This document shows, in pieces, positions 54,461 through 63,666 of a stretch of 64,000 bases of DNA. Numbering within the stretch: the stretch's first letter is position 1; every line of letters starts with the position of its first letter. Made by a program: the position numbers and the translations under genes. The notes below the pieces were generated by a model. The model made no database searches. It was given only the letters and a program-made list of their open reading frames with translations, and was not told where the DNA came from. Source of the DNA: Pseudomonas fluorescens (lineage in GTDB: Bacteria; Pseudomonadota; Gammaproteobacteria; Pseudomonadales; Pseudomonadaceae); the NCBI RefSeq assembly GCF_001307275.1, contig NZ_CP012831.1, positions 1,984,001 through 2,048,000 of the forward strand, given 5' to 3'.

Positions 54461-54476
54461 ACAACGCAGACGTTGT
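54461..54476. promoter_or_regulatory. Short inverted repeat in the putP leader
   Basis: ACAACG-CAGA-CGTTGT, perfect 6-bp arms, 52 bp upstream of the putP start. It could be an operator half-pair or an mRNA hairpin. Nothing further can be said. Confidence 0.3.
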
Positions 54477-54558
54477 AGCGACGATTTGCAGTTCCGCGAA
54501 TTTATGACTGATGTTTCCCCAGGAAAGCCATCAGCCGATGCCCCTCGGCTTGGAGCCG

Positions 54559-54798
54559 GTTGCACCTTGGCCGCGAATGCTATTCAACAAATCAAATAAG
54601 GTGCAACCAGTTTCGCTCGAATAAGTTGCACCTGATCGGTTTTATCGCAAAAACGCCGTTTTTTGCTCCCTTTTAGTGCAGTCCGTAGCGCATCACTAGA
54701 AGTCAAAGCACTAAGCCGGTGCAGGATTGACGGGGTCGCCCTGGCTTCCGGATGAGCTGCCTGTCATTTCAAGAAAAAAAGGGTTGCACCCGGTTGCA
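54559..54798. promoter_or_regulatory. Cluster of PutA-type operators (GTTGCA) between putP and putA
   Basis: Five GTTGCA cores, all within GTTGCACC or its complement: 54559-54564 (+), 54602-54607 (reverse), 54625-54630 (+), 54783-54788 (+) and 54793-54798 (+). The last two start exactly 10 bp apart, one helical turn. GTTGCA is the sequence bound by the ribbon-helix-helix domain of PutA in enteric bacteria. The clusters lie near putP and near putA. The rest of the 462-bp gap has no gene. Confidence 0.8.
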
Positions 54799-54871
54799 CC
54801 TCATTCATCCCACAGCTAATCTTGCCGCCAGCTGATGCCACGCCATACGTGGTAAACATGAGGATAAAAAT

Positions 54872-57800
54872 ATGGCTACCACCACCCTTGGGGTCAAACT
54901 CGATGACCCGACCCGCGAACGCCTCAAGGCGGCCGCAACCTCGATCGATCGCACGCCGCACTGGCTGATCAAGCAGGCAATTTTCAATTACCTGGAAAAA
55001 CTCGAGGGTGGTGCAACCCTGACCGAGCTGAACGGTTCACCCCGCGCCGACAGCGATGATGCCGGCGACGTACAGGTCGACCATGCTCACCAATGCTTCC
55101 TCGAATTTGCCGAGAGCATCCTGCCGCAATCGGTCCTGCGCGCCTCCATTACCGCCGCTTACCGTCGCCCTGAGCCGGAAGTGGTGCCGATGCTGATCGA
55201 GCAGGCCCGCCTGCCGCTGGAAATGGCCGAAGCCACCAACAAGCTGGCGGCTTCGATTGCGGAAAAACTGCGTAACCAGAAAAGTGCCGGCGGCCGTGCC
55301 GGTATCGTTCAGGGCTTACTGCAGGAATTTTCCCTGTCGTCCCAGGAAGGCGTGGCCCTGATGTGCCTGGCCGAGGCACTGCTGCGCATCCCGGACAAAG
55401 GCACTCGTGATGCACTGATCCGCGACAAGATCAGCACCGGCAACTGGCAGCCGCACCTCGGCAACAGCCCGTCGCTGTTCGTCAATGCCGCCACTTGGGG
55501 CCTGTTGCTGACCGGCAAGCTGGTCGCCACCCATAACGAAACGGGCCTGACCTCCTCCCTGAGCCGCATCATCGGCAAGAGCGGCGAGCCGATGATCCGC
55601 AAGGGCGTCGACATGGCCATGCGCCTGATGGGCGAACAGTTCGTCACCGGCGAAACCATCGCCGAGGCCCTGGCCAACGCCAGCAAGTTCGAAGCCAAAG
55701 GTTTCCGCTATTCCTACGACATGCTGGGTGAAGCCGCACTCACCGAACATGACGCCCAGAAGTACCTGGCCTCGTACGAACAAGCCATTCACTCGATCGG
55801 CAAAGCGTCCCACGGTCGTGGGATTTATGAAGGCCCGGGCATTTCCATCAAGCTCTCGGCCCTGCACCCGCGCTACAGCCGCGCCCAGTACGAGCGCGTC
55901 ATGGACGAGCTGTACCCGCGCCTGCTGTCGCTGACCCTGCTGGCCAAGCAATACGACATCGGCCTGAACATCGACGCCGAGGAAGCCGACCGCCTCGAAC
56001 TGTCCCTGGACCTGCTGGAGCGCCTGTGCTTCGAGCCGCAGTTGACCGGCTGGAACGGCATCGGCTTCGTGATCCAGGCCTACCAGAAGCGTTGCCCGTA
56101 TGTGATCGACTACGTCATCGACCTGGCCCGGCGCAGCCGCCACCGCCTGATGATTCGCCTGGTAAAAGGCGCGTACTGGGACAGCGAGATCAAGCGCGCC
56201 CAGGTCGAAGGCCTGGAAGGCTATCCGGTCTACACCCGCAAGGTGTACACCGACGTGTCCTACATCGCTTGCGCGCGCAAGCTGCTGTCGGTGCCGGAAG
56301 TCATCTACCCGCAATTCGCCACGCACAACGCCCATACCCTGTCGGCCATTTATCACATCGCCGGTCAGAACTATTACCCGGGCCAGTACGAATTCCAGTG
56401 CCTGCACGGCATGGGTGAACCGCTGTACGAACAAGTTGTAGGCAAGGTCTCCGAAGGCAAGCTGAACCGTCCGTGCCGTGTGTACGCCCCGGTCGGCACC
56501 CACGAAACACTGCTGGCCTACCTCGTACGCCGCTTGCTGGAAAACGGCGCGAACACCTCGTTCGTCAACCGCATCGCCGACCAGTCGATTTCCATTCAGG
56601 AGCTGGTGGCCGATCCAGTGGCCAGCATCGAGCAGATGGCAACCCTGGAAGGCGGTTTCGGCTTGCCGCACCCACGTATTCCGCTGCCGCGCGACTTGTA
56701 CGGTAGCGACCGCGCCAACTCCAGCGGCATCGACCTGGCCAACGAGCATCGCCTGGCGTCGCTGTCCTGCGCTCTGCTGGCCACTGCCCACAACGACTGG
56801 AAAGCCGCGCCGATGCTCGGTTGCGCTGCCAGCGAAGAAACCCCGGCAGCGGTGCTGAACCCGTCCGATCACCGCGATGTGGTCGGCCATGTGCAGGAAG
56901 CCACGGTTGCCGACGTCGACAACGCCATCCAGTGCGCCCTCAACGCCGCACCGATCTGGCAGGCCACGCCGCCAGCCGAACGTGCCGCGATCCTCGAGCG
57001 TGCCGCCGACCTGATGGAAGGCGAGATCCAGCCGCTGATGGGCCTGCTGGCCCGCGAAGCCGGCAAGACCTTCGCCAACGCCATCGCCGAAGTGCGTGAA
57101 GCCGTGGATTTCCTGCGGTACTACGCGGTGCAGGCGCGCAACGATTTCACCAACGACGCCCACCGCCCTCTGGGCCCGGTGGTCTGCATCAGCCCGTGGA
57201 ACTTCCCGCTGGCGATTTTCAGCGGCCAGGTTGCCGCCGCACTGGCCGCCGGCAACCCGGTTCTGGCCAAGCCCGCCGAGCAGACGCCGCTGGTGGCTGC
57301 CCAGGCGGTGCGCCTGATGCTCGAAGCCGGCATTCCGGAAGGCGTCCTGCAACTGCTGCCGGGCCGTGGCGAAACCGTTGGCGCCCGCCTGGTCGGCGAC
57401 GATCGGGTCAAAGGCGTGATGTTCACCGGCTCCACCGAAGTCGCCCGGCTGCTGCAACGCAACATCGCCGGACGCCTGGACAACCAGGGCCGACCGATCC
57501 CGCTGATCGCCGAGACCGGCGGCCAGAACGCCATGATCGTCGACTCCTCGGCCCTGACCGAACAAGTGGTCATCGACGTCGTGTCCTCGGCCTTCGACAG
57601 TGCCGGCCAGCGTTGCTCGGCCCTGCGCGTCCTGTGCCTGCAGGAAGATTCCGCCGACCGCGTCATCGAAATGCTCAAGGGCGCCATGGCTGAAGCACGT
57701 CTCGGCAACCCTGAGCGTCTGTCGGTAGACATCGGCCCGGTGATCGATGCCGAAGCCAAGGCTGGCATCGAGAAACACATCCAGGCCATGCGCGACAAGG

Positions 57801-58825
57801 GGCGCTCCGTGTACCAGATGGCAATCGCCGACAGCGACGAGTGCAAGCGCGGCACCTTCGTGATGCCGACCCTGATCGAGCTGGAAAGCTTCGACGAGCT
57901 GCAGCGGGAGATCTTCGGTCCGGTGCTGCACGTGGTGCGCTACAAGCGCAAGGAACTGGGTCAGTTGATCGACCAGATCAACGCCTCCGGCTACGGCCTG
58001 ACCCTGGGCGTGCACACACGCATCGACGAGACCATCGCCAAGGTGATCGACAACGTCCATGCCGGTAACGTCTACGTCAACCGCAACATTGTCGGCGCCG
58101 TGGTCGGTGTGCAGCCGTTTGGTGGCGAAGGCCTGTCGGGCACCGGCCCCAAGGCCGGTGGTCCGCTGTACCTGTACCGCCTGCTGTCGACTCGTCCTAC
58201 CGATGCGATCCAGCAGTCCTTCGTCCGTGGCGATGCCTTGGTTGCGCCGGACCTGCGCTTGCGCGATGCCATGAGCAAACCGCTGACCGCCCTGCAAGCC
58301 TGGGCCGACAGCCAGAAGCTCGCCGAACTGAGCGCCCTGTGCGTGCAGTTCGCGGCCCAATCGCAAAGCGGCATCACCCGCCAGTTGACCGGCCCGACCG
58401 GCGAACGCAACAGTTATGCCATCCTGCCGCGCGAGCACGTGCTGTGCCTGGCCGACGTGGAAGGCGACCTGCTGACGCAACTGGCGGCCGTACTGGCCGT
58501 GGGCGGCTCGGCCGTATGGCCGGAAACCGACACCAGCAAGGCCTTGTTCGCCCGCTTGCCGAAAGAGATTCAGGCACGCATTCAGCGGGTTGCCGACTGG
58601 ACCAAGGACGATGTGCTGTTCGACGCGGTCCTGCACCACGGCGATTCGGACCAACTGCGCGACGTTTGCCAGCAGGTGGCCAAGCGTGCCGGCGCCATCG
58701 TCGGGGTGCATGGTTTGTCCCAGGGCGAGACCAACATTGCGTTGGAGCGTTTGGTGATCGAGCGGGCCTTGAGCGTCAATACCGCCGCGGCGGGGGGTAA
58801 CGCCAGCCTGATGACCATCGGCTAA
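54872..58825 (+). CDS. putA: Trifunctional proline utilization protein PutA (repressor, PRODH, P5CDH)
   Basis: A 1317-residue membrane-associated enzyme. The N-terminal ribbon-helix-helix DNA-binding domain (ATTTLGVKLDDPTRERLKAA onward, residues 2-47) makes it a repressor. The FAD proline dehydrogenase barrel (about 270-570) has GPGISIKLSALHPRY, LNIDAEEADRLELSL and RLVKGAYWDSEIK. The aldehyde dehydrogenase domain (about 640-1120) has Glu881 (AETGGQN) and catalytic Cys915 (SAGQRCSALR). The C-terminal domain (about 1130-1317) closes the substrate tunnel. It converts proline to glutamate in two steps. Without proline it should bind the GTTGCA sites and repress putP and itself. Confidence 0.98.
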   Translation: MATTTLGVKLDDPTRERLKAAATSIDRTPHWLIKQAIFNYLEKLEGGATLTELNGSPRADSDDAGDVQVDHAHQCFLEFAESILPQSVLRASITAAYRRPEPEVVPMLIEQARLPLEMAEATNKLAASIAEKLRNQKSAGGRAGIVQGLLQEFSLSSQEGVALMCLAEALLRIPDKGTRDALIRDKISTGNWQPHLGNSPSLFVNAATWGLLLTGKLVATHNETGLTSSLSRIIGKSGEPMIRKGVDMAMRLMGEQFVTGETIAEALANASKFEAKGFRYSYDMLGEAALTEHDAQKYLASYEQAIHSIGKASHGRGIYEGPGISIKLSALHPRYSRAQYERVMDELYPRLLSLTLLAKQYDIGLNIDAEEADRLELSLDLLERLCFEPQLTGWNGIGFVIQAYQKRCPYVIDYVIDLARRSRHRLMIRLVKGAYWDSEIKRAQVEGLEGYPVYTRKVYTDVSYIACARKLLSVPEVIYPQFATHNAHTLSAIYHIAGQNYYPGQYEFQCLHGMGEPLYEQVVGKVSEGKLNRPCRVYAPVGTHETLLAYLVRRLLENGANTSFVNRIADQSISIQELVADPVASIEQMATLEGGFGLPHPRIPLPRDLYGSDRANSSGIDLANEHRLASLSCALLATAHNDWKAAPMLGCAASEETPAAVLNPSDHRDVVGHVQEATVADVDNAIQCALNAAPIWQATPPAERAAILERAADLMEGEIQPLMGLLAREAGKTFANAIAEVREAVDFLRYYAVQARNDFTNDAHRPLGPVVCISPWNFPLAIFSGQVAAALAAGNPVLAKPAEQTPLVAAQAVRLMLEAGIPEGVLQLLPGRGETVGARLVGDDRVKGVMFTGSTEVARLLQRNIAGRLDNQGRPIPLIAETGGQNAMIVDSSALTEQVVIDVVSSAFDSAGQRCSALRVLCLQEDSADRVIEMLKGAMAEARLGNPERLSVDIGPVIDAEAKAGIEKHIQAMRDKGRSVYQMAIADSDECKRGTFVMPTLIELESFDELQREIFGPVLHVVRYKRKELGQLIDQINASGYGLTLGVHTRIDETIAKVIDNVHAGNVYVNRNIVGAVVGVQPFGGEGLSGTGPKAGGPLYLYRLLSTRPTDAIQQSFVRGDALVAPDLRLRDAMSKPLTALQAWADSQKLAELSALCVQFAAQSQSGITRQLTGPTGERNSYAILPREHVLCLADVEGDLLTQLAAVLAVGGSAVWPETDTSKALFARLPKEIQARIQRVADWTKDDVLFDAVLHHGDSDQLRDVCQQVAKRAGAIVGVHGLSQGETNIALERLVIERALSVNTAAAGGNASLMTIG

Positions 58826-58890
58826 ACCCGCTGTAGACCAGGCACCTGCAATGGGTGCCTGATTAACGAAATCCCTGTGGGCATGAACGC

Positions 58891-58915
58891 TGTGGGAGCA
58901 AAGCTTGCTCCCACA
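58891..58915 (+). terminator. REP-like hairpin after putA
   Basis: TGTGGGAGCAA-AGC-TTGCTCCCACA, perfect 11-bp arms, followed by TTTTG. It lies 66 bp after the putA stop and is a likely terminator derived from a REP arm. A weaker AGGCACC/GGTGCCT hairpin precedes it (58840-58860). Confidence 0.7.
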
Positions 58916-59021
58916 TTTTGATTAGCGTCACCCTCGCTCCTCCATCACTCAAATCAATCATCCTGTTCAGCCTCCATTGCCACGCCTAGACTCGGCCCAT
59001 TCCAAAAAAAGGTAGGCCGCC

Positions 59022-60824
59022 ATGTCCGAGACGTTGCTCAGTTCCCGTAATCTGGCTTTCGAGCTGTACGAAGTCCTCGATGCCGAGGGCCTGACCCAGC
59101 GCGAGCGGTTTGCCGAACACAATCGCGAAACCTTCGACGCAGCCCTCGGCACGGCCCGCAGCATCGCCGAGAAATTCTTCGCGCCCCACAACCGCAAGAA
59201 CGATGAAAACGAACCGCGCTACGAGAACGGCCAGGCGATCCTGATTCCCGAGGTGAAGCCAGCGGTGGATGCCTTTCTGGAGGCCGGTTTTCTCAATGCC
59301 GCGCGCAGCTTCGACGCCGGAGGCATGCAGTTGCCGACACTGCTGTCCCAGGCCTGCTTCGCACACTTCCAGTCGGCCAATGCCGCATCGACCTCCTACC
59401 CGTTCCTGACCATGGGCGCGGCGAACCTGATCGAAAGCTTCGGCAGCGAGGAGCAGAAGCAACGCTTCCTGCAACCGATGATCGACGGCCGCTTCTTTGG
59501 CACCATGGCCCTGACCGAACCCCATGCAGGTTCTTCGCTGTCGGATATTCGTACACGGGCAGAGCCTGCGTCCGATGGCACCTATCGACTCAAGGGCAAC
59601 AAGATCTTCATCTCCGGCGGCGATCATCCGCTGTCGGAAAACATCGTGCACATGGTCCTGGCGAAATTGCCGGACGCGCCGCCGGGCGTGAAGGGCATTT
59701 CGCTGTTTATCGTGCCCAAGTTCCTGGTCAACGACGATGGCAGCCTCGGCCCGCGTAACGACGTGCTGCTGGCCGGGCTGTTCCACAAGATGGGCTGGCG
59801 CGGCACCACGTCGACCGCGTTGAACTTCGGCGACAACGGCGAATGCGTCGGTTACCTCGTGGGCAAGCCGCACCACGGCCTGAGCTACATGTTCCAGATG
59901 ATGAACGAGGCGCGCATCGGCGTCGGCATGGGTGCGGTGATGCTGGGTTACGCCGGCTACCTGTATTCCCTTGAATACGCCCGCGAACGTCCGCAAGGCC
60001 GGGTGCCCGACAGCAAGGATCCGACCACCGCCCCGGTGGCGATCATCCAGCACGCCGACGTGCGCCGCATGCTGCTGACCCAAAAAGCCTACGTCGAGGG
60101 CTCGTTTGACCTGGGCTTGTACGCAGCGCGGCTGTTCGACGACACCACCACCCTGGACAGCGAAGCCGAGCGTCGGCGCGCCCATGAACTGCTGGACCTG
60201 CTGACCCCCATCGTCAAATCCTGGCCCTCGGAGTTCTGCCTGAAAGCCAACGAACTGGCGATCCAGATCCTGGGCGGTCACGGCTACACCCGCGAATACC
60301 CGGTGGAGCAGTATTATCGCGACAACCGCCTGAACCCGATCCATGAAGGCACCCATGGCATCCAGTCCCTGGACCTGCTGGGGCGAAAGCTGGCGCAGAA
60401 CGGCGGCGCCGGGCTCAAGCAGTTGATCCGCCTGGTGGCCGACACCATTGAACGGGCCCAGGCGCACCCATCGTTGACGCCATTACACCAGCCACTGGAA
60501 GCGTTGGTGGCGCGCCTGCAAACCGTCACCCTGGGCCTGCTGACAGACCTGGCCCAGGGCAAGGTCAACAGCAGCCTCGCCAACTCGGCGCTGTACCTGA
60601 AAGTGTTTGGGCACATGGTGATCGGCTGGCGCTGGCTGGAACAGGCGATTCGTGCCGAGGAAGGCCTGGCCAGGGGCAATGCCGCGGACAGCGACTTCTA
60701 TAAAGGCAAGCTGCAAGCGGCGCGCTACTTCCTGACCTGGGAAGTGCCGGGGTGTCACCATGAGCTGGCGATTCTCGAGGCGCGGGATGATACGTGCCTG
60801 GGGATGCGGGATGAGTGGTTCTGA
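59022..60824 (+). CDS. Acyl-CoA dehydrogenase (FadE-like, PA5020 type)
   Basis: A 600-residue flavoprotein starting MSETLLSSRNLAFELYEVLD. N-terminal helical domain, then FGTMALTEPHAGSSLSDIRT (FAD and substrate block), KGNKIFISGGDHPLSENIVH, and the C-terminal domain with YTREYPVEQYYRDNRLNPIHEGTHGIQ, where the Glu of the EGT segment fits the catalytic base. A helical C-terminal extension (about 465-600) is typical of the larger 3-methylmercaptopropionyl-CoA-dehydrogenase-like subgroup. It should introduce a 2,3-double bond into an acyl-CoA; chain preference unknown. Monocistronic. Confidence 0.92.
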   Translation: MSETLLSSRNLAFELYEVLDAEGLTQRERFAEHNRETFDAALGTARSIAEKFFAPHNRKNDENEPRYENGQAILIPEVKPAVDAFLEAGFLNAARSFDAGGMQLPTLLSQACFAHFQSANAASTSYPFLTMGAANLIESFGSEEQKQRFLQPMIDGRFFGTMALTEPHAGSSLSDIRTRAEPASDGTYRLKGNKIFISGGDHPLSENIVHMVLAKLPDAPPGVKGISLFIVPKFLVNDDGSLGPRNDVLLAGLFHKMGWRGTTSTALNFGDNGECVGYLVGKPHHGLSYMFQMMNEARIGVGMGAVMLGYAGYLYSLEYARERPQGRVPDSKDPTTAPVAIIQHADVRRMLLTQKAYVEGSFDLGLYAARLFDDTTTLDSEAERRRAHELLDLLTPIVKSWPSEFCLKANELAIQILGGHGYTREYPVEQYYRDNRLNPIHEGTHGIQSLDLLGRKLAQNGGAGLKQLIRLVADTIERAQAHPSLTPLHQPLEALVARLQTVTLGLLTDLAQGKVNSSLANSALYLKVFGHMVIGWRWLEQAIRAEEGLARGNAADSDFYKGKLQAARYFLTWEVPGCHHELAILEARDDTCLGMRDEWF

Positions 60825-60853
60825 GGCAAGACTCGTGGCGCGGCTGAAATCCA

Positions 60854-61010
60854 ATCGCGAGCAGGCTCGCTCCCACAGGGGTTCCAAGTGAACACGACAT
60901 CTGCGTTCACCACCGATCCACTGTGGGAGCGAGCTTGCTCGCGATAGCGGTGTTTCAGCCAACACACAGGCAGCTGTGCTGACGCCATCGCGAGCAAGCT
61001 CGCTCCCACA
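60854..61010. repeat. Three REP arms
   Basis: Alternating arms at 60854-60877 (reverse), 60922-60945 (forward) and 60987-61010 (reverse) lie between the convergent acyl-CoA dehydrogenase and zapA genes. They look like one REPIN plus one extra arm. No 6S RNA-like sequence is present. Confidence 0.88.
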
Positions 61011-61041
61011 CAAGCCCCACAGTCAACATTCGTTAACGGTT

Positions 61042-61344
61042 TCAGGCCTGCTGGATCGTCTTGGCAATCACCTCGACCGTGGCGCTGACTTGCTCTTGGT
61101 AACGGTCGAGTTCCGCCTGATGGCTCTTCTGCATTTCGATCTGTTGCGAACACAGGTTCATGGCCGCCAATACCAGCAGGCGATCGCCGATCAGCGTCGG
61201 GTATTTCCTTTTCGTGTCGGCCAGGGCGGCCTTGAGCATCGAAGCGGCGTCCAGCAGGGCCTGTTCCTGCCCGGCCGGCGCTTTGATTGAATAGTCTTCT
61301 CCCAGGATCGAGATGACCGTCACCCCATCGGCGCCGTGCTTCAT
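61042..61344 (-). CDS. zapA: ZapA-like cell division protein
   Basis: A 100-residue protein of the ZapA family. A short N-terminal beta-region (VTVISILGEDYSIKAPAGQE) is followed by helices AALLDAASMLKAAL-like (residues about 28-42), GDRLLVLAAMNLCSQQIEMQ and a C-terminal coiled coil. ZapA tetramers cross-link FtsZ filaments at the septum. It overlaps the upstream zapB-like gene by 4 bp. In Pseudomonas the usual zapA lies beside ssrS (6S RNA) and a 5-formyl-THF cyclo-ligase gene; neither is here, and the sequence differs from the usual form, so this may be a second copy. Confidence 0.8.
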   Translation of the reverse strand: MKHGADGVTVISILGEDYSIKAPAGQEQALLDAASMLKAALADTKRKYPTLIGDRLLVLAAMNLCSQQIEMQKSHQAELDRYQEQVSATVEVIAKTIQQA

Positions 61345-61571
61345 GCGCTGACAGGACCGGCGCTGGCGCGCTCGATCAGGGCCTGGATGCGGGCGGCGGT
61401 GGCGCCGTGCAGCTCTTCCTGTTCCATCAGGCTCAGTTGCAGGCTTTCGTTTTCATCCTTGGCCTGGGCAAGTTCGGCGCTCAGGGTTTCGTTCAGGCCG
61501 GTGAGGTGCAGGTTCTGTTGCACCAGGTCGTTGACCAGTTGCTCCAGTTGGCTGAGGGATGTTTCCAACAT
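61341..61571 (-). CDS. ZapB-like coiled-coil protein (TIGR02449 type)
   Basis: A 76-residue protein that is almost one continuous coiled coil: SLSQLEQLVNDLVQQNLHL, then LNETLSAELAQAKDENESLQ, with leucines at heptad spacing. It resembles the small TIGR02449 proteins found upstream of zapA in Pseudomonas, which are ZapB-like in size and structure. It overlaps zapA by 4 bp (ATGA). A role as a partner linking ZapA to the division site is inferred from context. Confidence 0.75.
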   Translation of the reverse strand: MLETSLSQLEQLVNDLVQQNLHLTGLNETLSAELAQAKDENESLQLSLMEQEELHGATAARIQALIERASAGPVSA

Positions 61572-61617
61572 ATTGATTTCCAGGCTTTTCCAAGGGGCGC
61601 GTACGATAAAGAAAAGT

Positions 61618-61671
61618 CACCGCCGATGCCACGCTTTACCAGCGGCGGTGCTTCGCTGGCGAGTGGTAAAG
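61618..61671. repeat. Nested inverted repeats in the zapB-like/MCP intergenic region
   Basis: CTTTACCA (61634-61641) pairs with TGGTAAAG (61664-61671), while CCAGCG (61639-61644) pairs with CGCTGG (61654-61659). CACCGCCG near 61618 also pairs with CGGCGGTG (61643-61650). These pairings exclude each other. The element lies in the 256-bp gap between divergent genes and resembles a fragment of a dispersed repeat. Confidence 0.45.
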
Positions 61672-61827
61672 ACTGTGAAGGGGCAGTCTGGTTCCTACCC
61701 TTCGTCGCATTCCAGGGTGGTTCTGCGGCAAAAGCAAGGATCCCGTTCAAGACTTCAGTCGTATGACCGATAAGTCAGTTAACACCAGCCACAGTCCCGC
61801 ACGGACGCGCCCCTCTCGGTACTTTCC

Positions 61828-63453
61828 ATGTCCCTACGTAATATGAACATCGCGCCGCGGGCGTTCCTGGGGTTTGCCCTGATCGGCGCCCTGATGCTGG
61901 CCCTTGGGGTGTTTGCCCTGTCCCAGATGAGCAAAATCCGCACGTCCGGCGAAAGCATCGCCCAGAACAGCGTACCCAGCATCAAGGCCCTGAATGAGTT
62001 CACCCAGCTCACCCTGCGCCTGCGCGTCTTGTCCTATCGCTTGCTGGTCAACCGCGAGCCGGACATCCAACAGAAAACCTACGATCTGCTCGAACAACGC
62101 AGCCAGCAGATCCGCGCGGCCCAGACCACCTACGAAAAGCTCATCAGCGCTTCGGACGAACGGGCCGCCTACGATCAGTATGTGCAACTGCTCGGGCAGT
62201 ACCGTCAGCTCGAAGAGCGCATGAAAACCCTGTCGCGAAATAATCAGGTCGATGAACTGCGGGCGCTGCTCAACACTGAACTGCTGAGCAACTCAGATGC
62301 CATCAATGCCGCAATCGACCACTTGGTGGAGATCAACAACCTGCAAGCCGAGGCGCTCAATAAGGGCGCGGCGCAACAATATTCAAGCGCTTTCAACTGG
62401 GTGGTCGCCCTGCTGGTCATCGCTACCGGCCTGACCCTGCTGTTCGCCTGGCTGCTGACCAACAGCATCACCAAGCCGATCGCCAACGCGCTGGATGCCG
62501 CCGAAGAAATCGCCAAGGGCAACCTGACCCGACCGATCACCGTTGACGGCAGCGACGAAGCCGGTCGCCTGCTGCGGGCGATGTCGACCATGCAGGAAAA
62601 ACTGCGCGATACCTTGCAACGGATCTCCGGTTCCGCCACACAGCTTGCGTCGGCGGCCGAAGAGCTTAACGCCGTCACTGACGAAAGCGCCCGGGGCCTG
62701 ACCCAGCAGAACAACGAAATCGAGCAGGCCGCGACAGCGGTCAACGAGATGACCAGCGCCGTAGAAGAGGTCGCTCGCAATGCGGTCAGCACGTCGGAAG
62801 CGTCGAAACACGCCACCACATCCGCAGGCGACGGCCGCGACCTGGTGCAGGAAACCGTCGGTGCCATCGAACGCATGAGTGCCGACGTACAAAGCACCGC
62901 CACGCTGATCGGTAACCTGGCCAATGAGTCCCGCGATATCGGCAAAGTGCTGGACGTGATCCGCGGCCTGGCCGACCAGACCAACCTGCTGGCTCTGAAT
63001 GCCGCCATCGAAGCCGCCCGTGCCGGTGAGGCCGGCCGTGGTTTTGCCGTGGTGGCCGACGAAGTCCGCGCCCTGGCTCATCGTACCCAGCAGTCGACCA
63101 GCGAGATCGAACGCATGATCGGCAGCATCCAGAGCGGCACCGAACACGCCGTGGACTCGATGCGCAACAGCACCGAGCGCGCCGAGTCGACCCTGAACAT
63201 CGCCCGTGGCGCCGGCCTGTCCCTGGACACCATCAACACGGCCATCGTCGAGATCAACGAACGCAACCTGGTGATCGCCAGCGCCGCCGAAGAACAGGCC
63301 CAGGTGGCCCGTGAAGTGGACCGCAACCTGGTGAACATCCGCGACCTGTCGGTGCAATCGGCCACCGGCGCCAACCAGACCACCGCCGCCAGCGCCGAAC
63401 TGTCGCGCCTGGCCGTGGACTTGAACAGCATGGTTGGGCGGTTCAGCCTTTAA
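61828..63453 (+). CDS. Methyl-accepting chemotaxis protein
   Basis: A 541-residue membrane receptor. TM1 (about 12-33), a helical periplasmic sensor of about 150 residues (four-helix-bundle type, [19 protein letters not shown]), TM2 (about 190-212), HAMP (about 213-266) and a cytoplasmic signalling domain whose tip reads [20 protein letters not shown] ... [20 protein letters not shown]. It senses a small ligand and controls CheA activity. The receptor lacks a C-terminal CheR-docking pentapeptide. The ligand is unknown. Start ATG at 61828. Confidence 0.93.
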   Translation: MSLRNMNIAPRAFLGFALIGALMLALGVFALSQMSKIRTSGESIAQNSVPSIKALNEFTQLTLRLRVLSYRLLVNREPDIQQKTYDLLEQRSQQIRAAQTTYEKLISASDERAAYDQYVQLLGQYRQLEERMKTLSRNNQVDELRALLNTELLSNSDAINAAIDHLVEINNLQAEALNKGAAQQYSSAFNWVVALLVIATGLTLLFAWLLTNSITKPIANALDAAEEIAKGNLTRPITVDGSDEAGRLLRAMSTMQEKLRDTLQRISGSATQLASAAEELNAVTDESARGLTQQNNEIEQAATAVNEMTSAVEEVARNAVSTSEASKHATTSAGDGRDLVQETVGAIERMSADVQSTATLIGNLANESRDIGKVLDVIRGLADQTNLLALNAAIEAARAGEAGRGFAVVADEVRALAHRTQQSTSEIERMIGSIQSGTEHAVDSMRNSTERAESTLNIARGAGLSLDTINTAIVEINERNLVIASAAEEQAQVAREVDRNLVNIRDLSVQSATGANQTTAASAELSRLAVDLNSMVGRFSL

Positions 63454-63507
63454 TCCGCGTAACGGTTGATCGTCCACAGACCGTGAGCGATCAACCCTCA
63501 AGCTTTG

Positions 63508-63535
63508 GTGGCGAGGGAGCTTGCTCCCTCGCCAC
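63508..63535. repeat. Single REP palindrome (GTGGCGAGGGAGC family)
   Basis: GTGGCGAGGGAGC-TT-GCTCCCTCGCCAC, identical to the copy at 52859-52886. It lies 54 bp after the MCP stop and upstream of the nhaP2-like gene. Confidence 0.9.
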
Positions 63536-63666
63536 GGTATTGCTGCCTTGTACCCCCAATCCCAAACCTTTTTTGACAGCATCACATTTCAACAGGTTAG
63601 AATCGCTGGCACGCAGACTGCATGGTCAGTCTGTGCCCGCCCCTCAGTTTTCCCGGAGTAACGCCT

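Noticed and set aside
55316..58711. 1131-codon minus-strand frame opposite putA
   Set aside because: Antisense shadow of the fully conserved putA; no family features.
60825..61041. 6S RNA (ssrS) expected next to zapA
   Set aside because: The gap contains only REP arms; no 6S-like long hairpin or conserved bubble is seen.
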